The notes beneath the pieces are model-generated. The model did not search any database, had not been told where the DNA came from, and was given only the letters and a program-made list of their open reading frames with translations. From positions 1,052,612 to 1,116,611 of the forward strand of contig QWOQ01000005.1 of the NCBI GenBank assembly GCA_003669585.1: DNA of 64,000 nt. Direction: 5' to 3'. The stretch comes from Planctomycetota bacterium (lineage in GTDB: Bacteria > Planctomycetota > Planctomycetia > Pirellulales > UBA1268). The translations under genes were made by a program, and so were the position numbers. Positions 9,526-18,636 of the stretch are shown in pieces (within the stretch, counting starts at the first letter, position 1; every line of letters starts with the position of its first letter).

Positions 9526-10554
9526 ATGGGTGATCCTTGGTTGATTTTTCTAATGCTTCTGACACCGCCCAACATTGTGAACGCCTCCACGGTTTCGCAT
9601 CCGCCGTATTCAGGCGATAAGCAAGAACCGGTTGTCGTGCTTGAACATGTTTCAAAGAGGTATGGTTCGATCAATGCCTTGTCGGATGTTTCACTCACGA
9701 TTGGCCATGGAATCACCGGGCTACTTGGTCCCAATGGAGCCGGCAAAAGCACTCTCGTCAAAACAATGCTCGGTCTGCTGCGGATGTCGTCGGGACAAGG
9801 TCGCGTGCTCGGTTTTGATTGTCGCCATCAGGCGCTCGATATTCGCGCAGCAGTTGGCACGATGCCCGAGGATGACTGCTACGTTCCGGGGCTCACGGGT
9901 GTGCAAATGGTGCGTTACGCTGCAAGACTTTCGGGGCTTGAACGAGTCGAATCACTTCGACGAGCACACGAGGTACTCGATTGGTGCGGAATGACACAGG
10001 AACGTTACCGTCCCGTGGAAACCTATTCCAGCGGCATGCGACAAAAACTCTCTTTTGCTCAGGCACTTGTGCACGATCCAAAGCTTGTGATTCTGGACGA
10101 GCCTACCGCGGGACTCGACCCGAGCGAACGTCGTGACATGCTTGGGAGAATCAACACGTTGGCTCGCATTCACGGCAAGGCGGTGATTCTTTCAACTCAT
10201 ATTCTGCCCGATGTTCAAGCAGTCTGTGATTGGGTCGTGGTTCTTTGTCGTGGGCGAGTCAAGCTCAGTGGTGCGCTCGAAGATCTTACCCGTCCACTTT
10301 TTCCGATGCACCGTCTTTGTGTTCGTGGAGATGCATCGGCAATGGTTCAGCGGCTAGAACATATTGGGATTCGCGCCGAGATTACTTTTGACGGCTCAAT
10401 CACATTGCATGGAGTCGATGGCTCGACGGTTTCTGGCGTCTGGCGATTGGCTGCCGACATGGGATTTGGAGTGACGTCGTTAGAGCCGATGCGAACGTCT
10501 CTGGAAACTCTTTTTGTAGATGCCGTTCGGGAGCACTCGCATGCCGCTGGGTGA
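9526..10554 (+). CDS. ABC transporter ATP-binding protein (ABC-2 type, first module)
   Basis: The nucleotide-binding subunit of an ABC-2-type exporter. Walker A GPNGAGKST (about residue 69), signature YSSGMRQ (about 168), Walker B VILDEPTAGLDP (about 187) and the switch His in STHIL are all intact, so it should hydrolyse ATP. The C-terminal 90 residues are an accessory domain of the kind found in gliding/drug exporters. It overlaps the following permease gene by 14 bases, indicating translational coupling. The start is uncertain: GTG 9505, ATG 9526 (weak AAGAG upstream) or ATG 9553 are possible, since the conserved domain begins only near 9625. The odd hydrophobic N-terminus favours a later start. 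Confidence 0.88.
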   Translation: MGDPWLIFLMLLTPPNIVNASTVSHPPYSGDKQEPVVVLEHVSKRYGSINALSDVSLTIGHGITGLLGPNGAGKSTLVKTMLGLLRMSSGQGRVLGFDCRHQALDIRAAVGTMPEDDCYVPGLTGVQMVRYAARLSGLERVESLRRAHEVLDWCGMTQERYRPVETYSSGMRQKLSFAQALVHDPKLVILDEPTAGLDPSERRDMLGRINTLARIHGKAVILSTHILPDVQAVCDWVVVLCRGRVKLSGALEDLTRPLFPMHRLCVRGDASAMVQRLEHIGIRAEITFDGSITLHGVDGSTVSGVWRLAADMGFGVTSLEPMRTSLETLFVDAVREHSHAAG

Positions 10555-11665
10555 TCTTGGCTACCGTGCATGGAACGGGCGAACAGCTGCACGCGGCACC
10601 GCGTGGGTCGTGATTGCTTGGACAGGCATTGTGCTCGCGTGGCAAAGCATGTGGCTGCGTCGACTTTTGTTTTTAGCCTGGGGCCCAACGGTGGTTGCGG
10701 GCACTTGTTTTTTTGGATTTGAACGACTCGTTGAAGATGGAAAACTCACTCCTCAAGTTGTATCGAGCACTCTCATTCGACGGCTCCCCAAGGCGGAGGC
10801 GCTTCTGGAGGCGATGAAGCCCGATCCGTCTCAGAAAGAAGTGGGTATTGCAAAAAGTCGCCGCACCGTCTGGGCTTGGATTCTCATGATGTTCATGCGC
10901 AGCCCGCAGGCGATTTTATTAGTGGTGCTCGTTGGCGTTGTCGCACCGCCGCTGGTGTCACGCGATCTCGGAGCACGGGCACATCTGGTCTACTTCACCC
11001 GGCCGATTTCTCGCTGGGAGTATATTCTTGGAAAATCGATGGTCGTTTCGGCGTACGTGTCGGGGATCACGCTTGTGCCGGCACTCGTGCTGTGGGTGCT
11101 TGGTGTTTTGCTCTCGCCATCAATTGCGGTGATTTGGACCACCTGGGATATGCCACTGCGAATCATCGCGGCCTCAATGGTGCTTTTAGTGCCAACCACT
11201 CTTTTGTCACTTGCACTCTCAAGCCTCTCGCATCAGCCTCGCTGGGCAACGTTCGCTTGGTTTTCAGTCTGGTCGCTGGGCTGGATTGCACACGGCGCGT
11301 TTATCCAGGCGGCCGCAACCAGTTCGTTCAATCAACCGATTGCCAGCGAGCAAGTTGCCGACATGCTCGCTCCGCTGGATTCGTTCCTCGATTCACAACA
11401 GTTCGATCATCCTGACATGCTTGGCCCCGGTGGTCTTGGAGGTGGATTGAACCAAAGAACTAATCAGCGATTGCTGGATGCAATGTTGTCTGATCGTTTC
11501 GCTCCTGTATCGATGTTCCACACTCTTGGAGTGGTACAGGCTTGGGTTTTTGGACTGGAGGATGATCTCTCGAGAGTCTGGCCTTCGATGGTGATGCTTT
11601 CACTTGTGTCAATCGTGTCGGCATGCGTTCTGCTTAATCGGGTGACGGCGCCACTACGCGTCTGA
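10541..11665 (+). CDS. ABC-2 type permease (first module)
   Basis: A 374-residue polytopic membrane protein with about six to seven hydrophobic segments. The first ones flank a roughly 90-residue soluble stretch, and the stretch around GVVAPPLVSRDLGARA followed by YFTRPISRWEYILGKS is typical of ABC-2 permeases. It should form the membrane channel partner of the preceding ATPase. ATG 10541 is preceded by GGGAG at good spacing and overlaps the ATPase gene. A Gly-rich loop (about residues 285-300) occurs near the C-terminus. The exported substrate is unknown. Confidence 0.8.
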   Translation: MPLGDLGYRAWNGRTAARGTAWVVIAWTGIVLAWQSMWLRRLLFLAWGPTVVAGTCFFGFERLVEDGKLTPQVVSSTLIRRLPKAEALLEAMKPDPSQKEVGIAKSRRTVWAWILMMFMRSPQAILLVVLVGVVAPPLVSRDLGARAHLVYFTRPISRWEYILGKSMVVSAYVSGITLVPALVLWVLGVLLSPSIAVIWTTWDMPLRIIAASMVLLVPTTLLSLALSSLSHQPRWATFAWFSVWSLGWIAHGAFIQAAATSSFNQPIASEQVADMLAPLDSFLDSQQFDHPDMLGPGGLGGGLNQRTNQRLLDAMLSDRFAPVSMFHTLGVVQAWVFGLEDDLSRVWPSMVMLSLVSIVSACVLLNRVTAPLRV

Positions 11666-11757
11666 TGCAAGATTTTAGAAAACAACTCAAACAGTTCCGT
11701 TCAATCCTTTTTCTTGTCACGTACTTTCTGTATCGGCTCACGGCAATTGACTCATTC

Positions 11758-12684
11758 ATGATCACACTCACATCAGTCACAAAACTGTACGGTTCAGTTA
11801 TCGGTGTCAACGATATTGACGTGACGCTTGAGCCTGGTTCCTACGGGCTGCTGGGTCCTAACGGCTCTGGAAAATCGACGCTCTTAAATTTGCTTACTGG
11901 TCAATTGCGTCCAACGCTCGGCCGCGTGCGTGTCTACGGAATGCAACCCTGGAATAATTCCAAGCTACTCATGCGGATCGGCTTTTGTCCCTCGTCAGAC
12001 ATTCTGATCGAAGGCGTATCGGCGCGCCAGTGGGTGCGCACGCTGGTGCGTATGCATGGCTATTTTCCAGCAGAGGCTCATCGTCGCGCTGATATCGCAC
12101 TCGAACGAGTTGGATTGTCTAGTGATATGGACCGTCCGATGCAAACTTACTCCAAAGGAATGCGACAGCGAGCGAAGCTGGCTCAGGCGATTGCACATGA
12201 TCCCGAAATGCTTGTACTTGACGAACCGTTCAACGGACTCGATCCGGTGGCACGGCATGACATGGCACTCGTGGTGGGTGAATGGGGCCGTCGCAAGAGC
12301 CTCTTGGTGGCCAGTCACATGCTGCATGAACTTCAAACGATCTGCGAGTCGTTTCTTCTGATTACCGGTGGTCGTCTACTCGCGTGGGGAAAGGCCGCCG
12401 ACATAGAGCAGTTGCTCTGCGATGTTCCGGTTGAGGTGTCGATATCTTGTAATCGTCCTACACGTTTAGCGGAACTGATCGTGGCCACCGGACAGGTTCA
12501 TTCGGTCAGAATCGAAGAATCAACCGTGGTTGTGGGAACCCTTTACCCGTCTCTCCTCGCTGACTTCATGCCACGCTGGTGCGTCGAGGAATCGATTGTG
12601 ATCGATCAGGTTCGCGCTCCCGACCAGTCTCTCGAAGGTCTCTTTCGTCTGCTTGTCCAACAGCATCGAGGGGAAAAGTATTGA
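11758..12684 (+). CDS. ABC transporter ATP-binding protein (second module)
   Basis: A 308-residue ABC ATPase with Walker A GPNGSGKST (about residue 33), signature YSKGMRQ (about 131), Walker B LVLDEPFNGLDP (about 151) and the H-loop SHMLHE. It is a diverged relative of the first ATPase rather than a recent duplicate. I chose ATG 11758 because the ABC core begins right after it; an ATG at 11665 overlaps the stop of the preceding permease but would add a non-conserved 31-residue leader. The stop overlaps a TTG start of the next permease by four bases. Confidence 0.88.
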   Translation: MITLTSVTKLYGSVIGVNDIDVTLEPGSYGLLGPNGSGKSTLLNLLTGQLRPTLGRVRVYGMQPWNNSKLLMRIGFCPSSDILIEGVSARQWVRTLVRMHGYFPAEAHRRADIALERVGLSSDMDRPMQTYSKGMRQRAKLAQAIAHDPEMLVLDEPFNGLDPVARHDMALVVGEWGRRKSLLVASHMLHELQTICESFLLITGGRLLAWGKAADIEQLLCDVPVEVSISCNRPTRLAELIVATGQVHSVRIEESTVVVGTLYPSLLADFMPRWCVEESIVIDQVRAPDQSLEGLFRLLVQQHRGEKY

Positions 12685-13457
12685 AACAATTTCTTGAGTC
12701 CTTACAAGCAGTCATTCTTTTTGACATTTCCCGGGCAGTCACCACGCCGCGATTGTTGGTTGCTGCAATACTTGCTGCAGTGCCGGCATTCATTGCCCTT
12801 GGCGTACGATTCTCCACGGATATTCCGGCCGATACGCGAGTCTGGGCAGCCCTTCTCTACGCGCTTGTACCCGAAGCCATCTGCCTTCTATCGCTTCTTT
12901 TATGGATGTGTCCGGCTATCCAGTCGCATCTGGAAAGTAAAACGTGGGTCTATCTCGCAATTCGCCCGCACGGTCGTCGCGCAATGCTGCTGGGGGCCTT
13001 TGCAACCGCTGTTGTCTGGACCGTTGCAGTCGGAGTTGCAAGTGCCGCAATGACAATTCTGGCTGCACAGCCTCCCGATGCCTTTCGACTTTTTACTGTC
13101 ATCTGTGGGCTTGTCATTCTTTCGGCAGTCGGTCGAGGAGCAATCTTTGCACTGGTTTCGACGATCATGCCCAGGCGTGCGATGGTGCTTTCGGTTGTCT
13201 ATACCCTGATCTTTGAATTTCTTGCGGGCTTTCTTCCGGCAATCGTGAATCAGTTTACAGTCGCACTACGGCTGAGAAGCTTGCTGGTCCAGGGAATGGG
13301 CTGGAAGACATCGATGCTTCGAGAACTCAAACTTTTTTTTGATCCAGAACCCGCGTGGATTCAGATCGGCGCGATCTTGACGATCACTATTGTTTCGCTC
13401 ACTGCCGCTGTCATCGTGCTGGAACTTCGCCAGTTCGGAACACCGGACGAAACTTGA
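12681..13457 (+). CDS. ABC-2 type permease (second module)
   Basis: A 258-residue membrane protein with about six predicted transmembrane helices and no long soluble domain, the presumed partner of the preceding ATPase. The TTG at 12681 overlaps the ATPase stop as TTGA and is preceded by GAGGGGAAA. An upstream in-frame start would run through the ATPase gene and is rejected. The four genes from 9526 to 13457 are compactly spaced and probably form one operon encoding either two exporters or one heteromeric exporter. Confidence 0.75.
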   Translation: MKQFLESLQAVILFDISRAVTTPRLLVAAILAAVPAFIALGVRFSTDIPADTRVWAALLYALVPEAICLLSLLLWMCPAIQSHLESKTWVYLAIRPHGRRAMLLGAFATAVVWTVAVGVASAAMTILAAQPPDAFRLFTVICGLVILSAVGRGAIFALVSTIMPRRAMVLSVVYTLIFEFLAGFLPAIVNQFTVALRLRSLLVQGMGWKTSMLRELKLFFDPEPAWIQIGAILTITIVSLTAAVIVLELRQFGTPDET

Positions 13458-13482
13458 CTCCACAGCAAAAGCCGACTTCTGA

Positions 13483-15069
13483 TTACAGTTTTGAAATAAT
13501 TTCAATCGCCTTATTCTCAAATACTTTTTGCCACTGTGGAGCAAGAATGCAGTCGCAATCCTCCTGAGCGCAGCCCGTGTTTCTGCGCTGGGCGTCGGTT
13601 GGAGCGTAATAGATATAGCCGTTTGTATATCCGGCAACGAATGTGAAACCGGCACCGGCCCGCTTCTTGATGGCCAGACCGACTTCGACTGTCAGCTCTC
13701 CGGGAAACGTCACGAATACACATTCGCCGATTCGAATTCCAGACACCTCAACCTCGATGGTATTGCAATCTGCTTCGCGTGCCTGTGCTCTATGTTTTTG
13801 CAATAGAGCGAGGTTGACCTGCACTTGCGTAATTCGCTCCATGGTGTGAATGTTACGAATGTACTGTTGAAGATTCAGCCGGTTTTCCTTGTCGAGCGTT
13901 TCAAGATCGCTACGACCTATCGACTTTTCCTGGAAATACCGATGCGAAGCGTACGAAGGAAACTCGTCACTGAGTTTGTACTGCAACAACAGCGGAACGA
14001 ATGACTTAAAGTTGAGACTCGTTCCCTGTAAGGATTCAAGAAGTTTCTCTCGTTCAGCTCCAAGCGATGCGATTCGTTGCTCAAAATCGCTGGCCCGGGG
14101 AAGAAGCAACTTTTCACTGATCACTTTTAAACGAGTGTCATCGCTGGGGTGAATTGATCTGGCTGCACGCATGACGGCGAGTCCCAGCAGATTCCCAATA
14201 GGCTCTGCGTCGTGCGGAGCATGAACGTTCTTGTATTGCACCGGATTGATGTCGCCGGCACAGCCTTGAATAAAAAAGGCCATCGATCCTTCACCGAGAT
14301 TTTCCTCGATTACTTTCGAAGAAAAACCAGGAAAGTCGGCGGTGTCTTTGCCGCTTGGAACACGTTGAATCGGATGGCAGGCAAAGTTGTAGACCACTGC
14401 CAGGGGCTTTCCATCAATGGTGTCAATCCTAAGTACACCGATTTCTGGATCGATCGGTCCAATGGATGACACAATCTCGTCGGCCGGCAGCGAATAGGCG
14501 TGTCGAACGTCGGCCTCACTTCCATCCACGAGCTTGAGCCGACGGTTCTCGCTGATTTTATTTTCATGTCCTTTTCCAACTCCAATTCGCACCGCCACGA
14601 GCGACTTCCATGCTTGTCTGACAGCCTCAAGTGTTTTGGCCTCCACCTCGTGGCTAACCACCCCATGGCAATGGCTGGCGTTAACGATCACGTGCGAGGG
14701 CTCAACTGAAAACTCTTTGTTGATGATGGTGCGAAGATTCCCTAAAAACGTTTTTGGAATTCGTCCAATCTCTTCAATTGCCACCGCATCGACGGTGATA
14801 AAAACAATGTTCGTTTCGCCACTTTTGAGCACCAATGCCTTCGCATACAGAGGATCGTTTGACGGTGTGTTCGAATCGGTGATGTCAGCTCGTCCCACGC
14901 CGGCGAGAAGTTGCGCCGCGTCGACTGTCGCGACATTCGCAGAGCAGCTTAGACAGAGAAGGCTCAGCAGACTCACGCACACACGATCTCGTATATGCCA
15001 ACGGATCATACGATTCCTGCCCGTTCTCATAACATCGTTGCATTGAATATCGAAAAGTACTTTTCTCAT
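13483..15069 (-). CDS. Secreted neutral/alkaline ceramidase N-terminal-domain protein
   Basis: About 528 residues with an N-terminal hydrophobic export segment (VCVSLLSLLCLSC, about residues 25-37). The mature part resembles the N-terminal catalytic domain of neutral ceramidases: AGVGRADIT at the start, the metal-binding NASHCHG (about 133), a further ACHP motif, and GCAGDINP (about 273), which matches the family GDxxPN region. The C-terminal immunoglobulin-like domain of true ceramidases is missing. Planctomycetes and Verrucomicrobia carry many such proteins, and ceramide cleavage is unproven. The start at 15069 is chosen to keep a reasonable n-region; other ATGs at 15030 and 15009 are possible. 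It is convergent with the ABC operon, with a 25-base gap. Confidence 0.8.
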   Translation of the reverse strand: MRKVLFDIQCNDVMRTGRNRMIRWHIRDRVCVSLLSLLCLSCSANVATVDAAQLLAGVGRADITDSNTPSNDPLYAKALVLKSGETNIVFITVDAVAIEEIGRIPKTFLGNLRTIINKEFSVEPSHVIVNASHCHGVVSHEVEAKTLEAVRQAWKSLVAVRIGVGKGHENKISENRRLKLVDGSEADVRHAYSLPADEIVSSIGPIDPEIGVLRIDTIDGKPLAVVYNFACHPIQRVPSGKDTADFPGFSSKVIEENLGEGSMAFFIQGCAGDINPVQYKNVHAPHDAEPIGNLLGLAVMRAARSIHPSDDTRLKVISEKLLLPRASDFEQRIASLGAEREKLLESLQGTSLNFKSFVPLLLQYKLSDEFPSYASHRYFQEKSIGRSDLETLDKENRLNLQQYIRNIHTMERITQVQVNLALLQKHRAQAREADCNTIEVEVSGIRIGECVFVTFPGELTVEVGLAIKKRAGAGFTFVAGYTNGYIYYAPTDAQRRNTGCAQEDCDCILAPQWQKVFENKAIEIISKL

Positions 15070-15339
15070 CTGAGGGTTCTCTTTGGAAAGGCTCGATCCA
15101 TTGTTGCTACCTGTGCGACAGGCATGCATGATTGATTCGGTACGCTTGATTCGCAAGGGGGTTTGAAAAGAAAGAGTCTGTGGATTGGCCTACGTCGCGG
15201 TACACATATTTTAATCTCTTTGGCGAACCACTCCCTGAGATCGCTGAGATATTTCCAATAGAACTATTTTTCATCTGTTTGAGTTCGATAGACTTTGAAC
15301 TTTTGAGATTGATTATTTTTTCAACAGTGAGTGTGAACC

Positions 15340-16278
15340 ATGCGGCTTTCAATGATTGTCAATCCACCCACTGACTTGCATCTGCAATGGGCCGCGCAAA
15401 TTGGCGTCAGTGATATCGTGATTCCCTATCCAGGGCTCGATCGTGTGGGGCTTTTGGCAACGAAGCGTCGCGTCGAATCGTTTGGCATGAAACTCACGCA
15501 CATTGAGCGAAAGGTGCCGCACTTACAATTCGTTCATAATCTCCCCGGTCGCGACGCACAGATCGCTGACTTTAAATCACTCCTTTGCATAATGGCCGAC
15601 GCTGGCATGGAAGTGCTTTGCTACAACTGGATGCCGGATGAGGATTGGCAACGCACCAGTTCACACGTTCGTCAACGTGGTGGTTCACTGGTCACCGAAT
15701 TTAATATTGATGAAATCGGTCACAATGTGACGGATGCCTCCGGGCAACCTCCGCATCACAGCACGTCCTCAGAACTCTGGGACAATCTGGAGCACTTTTT
15801 GAATGAAGTAGTGCCACAGGCAGAACGGTCTCATATCAAACTCGCTTTGCATCCAGATGATCCGCCGCTAGACGATCTTCACGGACAGCCTCGAATCATG
15901 CATTCGAATGTGGCCTTACGCAAGGCAGTCGACCTTGTGCCGAGTCGTGCAAACGGCATCTGCTACTGCGTCGGTTCTCTGTTTCCTGCCGGCGAGGATC
16001 TGCTCGCCGGTATTCGTGATCTCGCAGACAACATCGTTTTTTTCCACGCCCGCAACGTTCGTGGAACAGCCTCACACTTTGTTGAGACCTGGCACGACAA
16101 CGGTGATATTGATCTGCCAGCTGTTCTTCGAACGCTCAAAGAAGTTGGATACTCCGGTACGATACGTCCAGATCACGCTCCGTCGATGGCCGGAGAATCC
16201 AACGAGACTCCGGGATACGAAATGCTCGGCCGTCTTTATGCTGCTGGCTACTTAAGAGGACTTATGCAATCTTCATGA
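15340..16278 (+). CDS. Mannonate dehydratase-like protein (UxuA family)
   Basis: A 312-residue TIM-barrel protein with clear UxuA features, including CYNWMPDEDWQRT (about residue 88), the metal-site HPDDPP near 170 and FFHARNVRG near 233. UxuA dehydrates D-mannonate to 2-keto-3-deoxygluconate in glucuronate/mannuronate breakdown. The protein is about 80 residues shorter than the enterobacterial enzyme, as in many Bacteroidetes and planctomycete members of the family. It is divergently arranged from the ceramidase-like gene and convergent with the sialidase gene. I infer a role in sugar-acid catabolism with the nearby isomerase and dehydrogenases. Confidence 0.85.
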   Translation: MRLSMIVNPPTDLHLQWAAQIGVSDIVIPYPGLDRVGLLATKRRVESFGMKLTHIERKVPHLQFVHNLPGRDAQIADFKSLLCIMADAGMEVLCYNWMPDEDWQRTSSHVRQRGGSLVTEFNIDEIGHNVTDASGQPPHHSTSSELWDNLEHFLNEVVPQAERSHIKLALHPDDPPLDDLHGQPRIMHSNVALRKAVDLVPSRANGICYCVGSLFPAGEDLLAGIRDLADNIVFFHARNVRGTASHFVETWHDNGDIDLPAVLRTLKEVGYSGTIRPDHAPSMAGESNETPGYEMLGRLYAAGYLRGLMQSS

Positions 16279-16307
16279 TTCGTATTGCGTCATGAACTCG
16301 AGTGAGT

Positions 16308-17372
16308 TTATTCAGCCAACTTAGAGAGCCTGGCGGGATCAATCACAACGTGGGCGATCTTTTTTCGCTTCCATGTATAGGTGATGTGTACCAGTGAATC
16401 AGAGGCAGCGACGATGGCAGGATAGGAATACTCTCCCGGATCGCTTTCGAGCGTGACAACCGGTTTCCAAACGATTCCGTCTGTGCTGACTGCAATATTC
16501 AAGGGAGAGCGACCTCTTGCAGTATGGTTGTAAACCAAGAGGTGTCGTCCGTCTGAAAGAGTGATCGCATCGGTACCCGAATTTGGATTTGGCAAATCCA
16601 AAAGCTCCAGTGCCGACCACGTAAGTCCTCGATCGAACGAACGTGTTGAAAAAATGCGACCGCTTTGCGTTCTTCCAACTGCCTGGAGCGTGCCGTCTCG
16701 ATGCGTGAGAATGCTCGGCTGAATAGCAGCTGGAGAATCTTTTTGAGTCGGCACTTGAATCCGGCTGAATGTTTGTCCGCCGTCGGTGCTCCGTTCAAAA
16801 TGCACCTGCCACACCGGAGGAAGTGAGTGGCCTTCGCTGCTGCTGCCGGCAATGATTGTTTTTGAATCCAGTTGAATAGGTTTATTTTTTACCGGGCCCA
16901 AGATCCTTTCTGGGAGATTGACAGCGTCTCCAAAGGAAACCCCTTCGTCGAAGCTCTCCCGCATTACACCCCACCACGTCATCGGCGATGGGCCAACCTT
17001 ATAAAAGAGCAGCAGCCGTTTGCTATCTGTCTTAAAGAGCACAGGATTCCAGCAGGGATTTTGGGTGCCGCCCGTGAGTCCGTTTGCCACTTCGATTGGA
17101 ATGCTCCACGTATCAACAGATCGTGAGAGCCAAATGCCGACATCCCTCGTGCCTTCATTGGTTCCGCCAAACCATGCGGCGACGAGTTTTCCAGGAGCAA
17201 CTTCCACTAGCGTGCTTGCGTGAACCGATGGGGTGGGAAAGTCGTCGGCAATAAATTCGCGTTTGACAATGGCACGCATTCCAAGTGTTGAATCCTTCCA
17301 AGGATCCGCTGCTTCCGATGTAAAGCAGACAATCGATACCAACAACACGCCACAACATATTTTCTCACACAT
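16308..17372 (-). CDS. Exported sialidase-like BNR protein
   Basis: A 354-residue protein with a signal peptide (ICCGVLLVSIVCFTSEA) and several Asp-box/BNR turns, such as SFDEGVSF, STDGGQTF, SFDRGLTW and STDGIVW. It belongs to the exo-alpha-sialidase-like six-bladed propeller family, where the early segment KLVAAWFGGTNEG is also typical. Members hydrolyse sialic acids or other glycosides, but many planctomycete copies are uncharacterised. It is divergent from a DapA/NanA-family aldolase gene, consistent with release and breakdown of an acidic sugar (inference). No anchoring segment is seen. Confidence 0.85.
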   Translation of the reverse strand: MCEKICCGVLLVSIVCFTSEAADPWKDSTLGMRAIVKREFIADDFPTPSVHASTLVEVAPGKLVAAWFGGTNEGTRDVGIWLSRSVDTWSIPIEVANGLTGGTQNPCWNPVLFKTDSKRLLLFYKVGPSPMTWWGVMRESFDEGVSFGDAVNLPERILGPVKNKPIQLDSKTIIAGSSSEGHSLPPVWQVHFERSTDGGQTFSRIQVPTQKDSPAAIQPSILTHRDGTLQAVGRTQSGRIFSTRSFDRGLTWSALELLDLPNPNSGTDAITLSDGRHLLVYNHTARGRSPLNIAVSTDGIVWKPVVTLESDPGEYSYPAIVAASDSLVHITYTWKRKKIAHVVIDPARLSKLAE

Positions 17373-17464
17373 GAGAGATTCCCTTCGGTACGAGTGACCG
17401 TTGCGACCGAACGAGAGTATTTCGCATCGGTTTGGTTCATCAGTTAGACTTCATCACGAAACAC

Positions 17465-17490
17465 TTTCTCGGAGGTGTCAGACCGAGAAA
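17465..17490. promoter_or_regulatory. Perfect inverted repeat between sialidase and aldolase genes
   Basis: TTTCTCGG (17465-17472) and CCGAGAAA (17483-17490) form a perfect 8-base dyad with a 10-base spacer, ending 27 bases before the aldolase start in the divergent promoter region. This could be an operator shared by both genes or a 5' UTR hairpin. Confidence 0.45.
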
Positions 17491-17517
17491 CGTAAACGAC
17501 TTTCGGAGCCATCGTCG

Positions 17518-18516
17518 ATGACAATCTTACAGTCTCTTCCACGACCCAAGAACGACCAACAGGCTTCCTGGAAGCTCCAAGGCATTGTACCGCCACTGCT
17601 GACTCCGCTTGAGTCTCGAGATGCAATCGATCCGAAAGGGCTCGAGCGATTGATCGATCGAATGCTTCTTGGAGGCGTTCACGGTCTCTTTATTCTGGGC
17701 ACAACAGGTGAAGGCCCGTCGCTATCATCCGCTGTTCGTAGAGACTTGATCGACCGAACGTGCCGGCAGGTTTCTGGCCACATTCCAGTGCTCGTGGGTA
17801 TTACCGACACCTCATTGGTCGAGAGCCTTGCGGTTGCTCAGGCCGCTGCTCTTGCCGGTGCAACTGCGGTGGTCGCCGCGCCTCCATTTTATTTTCCTGC
17901 TGCACAGCAGCCACTGATTGACTGGTTCAGGGTTCTCGCGAAAGCGTCGCCACTTCCGCTTGTGCTCTACAACATGCCGCAGATGACAAAGCTTTCGATT
18001 GATCCAGAGTCAATTCGAATCCTGACCGATTGTGAATCTATTATCGGGATCAAGGATAGTTCTGGAGACCTCGATTACTTTGACAGGATTGTAAAGATTG
18101 CCCGAACCCATCGGCCGGATTGGTTTGTGCTTGTAGGAACAGAAAGATTGCTTGAGCAATCAATGTTCATGGGAGGGCAGGGAGGGGTTCCTGGCGGCGC
18201 AAATATTGATCCGGCACTGTTTGTATCGCTCTACAATGCGATCTCCTGCGGCGATACGACGACGGTGGAACGCTGTCATCAACAGGTCATGACAATCGAT
18301 CGCCTCTACCGGATCGGACGCATGCCGGGAGGATTTATTGTTGGACTCAAAGAGGCTCTGTCTCGTCTTGGAATCTGCACAAGCGTCGTTGCCAGCCCGT
18401 TTGAATCGTTTGACTGCCAGCAGAGTGCTGCCGTAGAAGGAATTCTGCGCGAACTGAATCTCATTTCAAGCGATCAATCTGAATCTGCTTCATGCCTGCC
18501 ACGCCTTCCACGGTAG
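17518..18516 (+). CDS. Dihydrodipicolinate synthase / N-acetylneuraminate lyase family aldolase
   Basis: A 332-residue class I aldolase of the DapA/NanA superfamily. Visible signatures are GTTGEGPSL (about residue 62), YNMPQ with the active-site Tyr (about 149) and GIKDSSGD with the Schiff-base Lys (about 177). A C-terminal helical segment follows. The family includes 4-hydroxy-tetrahydrodipicolinate synthase, sialic acid lyase and keto-deoxy sugar acid aldolases. The GTTGE motif occurs in both lysine-pathway and catabolic members, so the exact reaction cannot be fixed. The adjacent sialidase and UxuA-like genes favour a catabolic role. ATG 17518 is preceded by GGAG. No other lysine biosynthesis gene is nearby. 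Confidence 0.83.
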   Translation: MTILQSLPRPKNDQQASWKLQGIVPPLLTPLESRDAIDPKGLERLIDRMLLGGVHGLFILGTTGEGPSLSSAVRRDLIDRTCRQVSGHIPVLVGITDTSLVESLAVAQAAALAGATAVVAAPPFYFPAAQQPLIDWFRVLAKASPLPLVLYNMPQMTKLSIDPESIRILTDCESIIGIKDSSGDLDYFDRIVKIARTHRPDWFVLVGTERLLEQSMFMGGQGGVPGGANIDPALFVSLYNAISCGDTTTVERCHQQVMTIDRLYRIGRMPGGFIVGLKEALSRLGICTSVVASPFESFDCQQSAAVEGILRELNLISSDQSESASCLPRLPR

Positions 18517-18636
18517 CTGGCGTTTCTGAGAAGCATTCGCGAAAAACACAATCCGCGACACACTCACAATTGTTTACTGACATTGCAAAGTCGTTCGCTC
18601 AACGCAGCACAATGTGGTTGGAAACATTTTCTACTA

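Noticed and set aside
12579..12680. Longer start for the second ABC permease
   Set aside because: It would run through the end of the ATPase gene and add an Arg-rich segment; the TTG at 12681 overlaps the stop and has a good Shine-Dalgarno.
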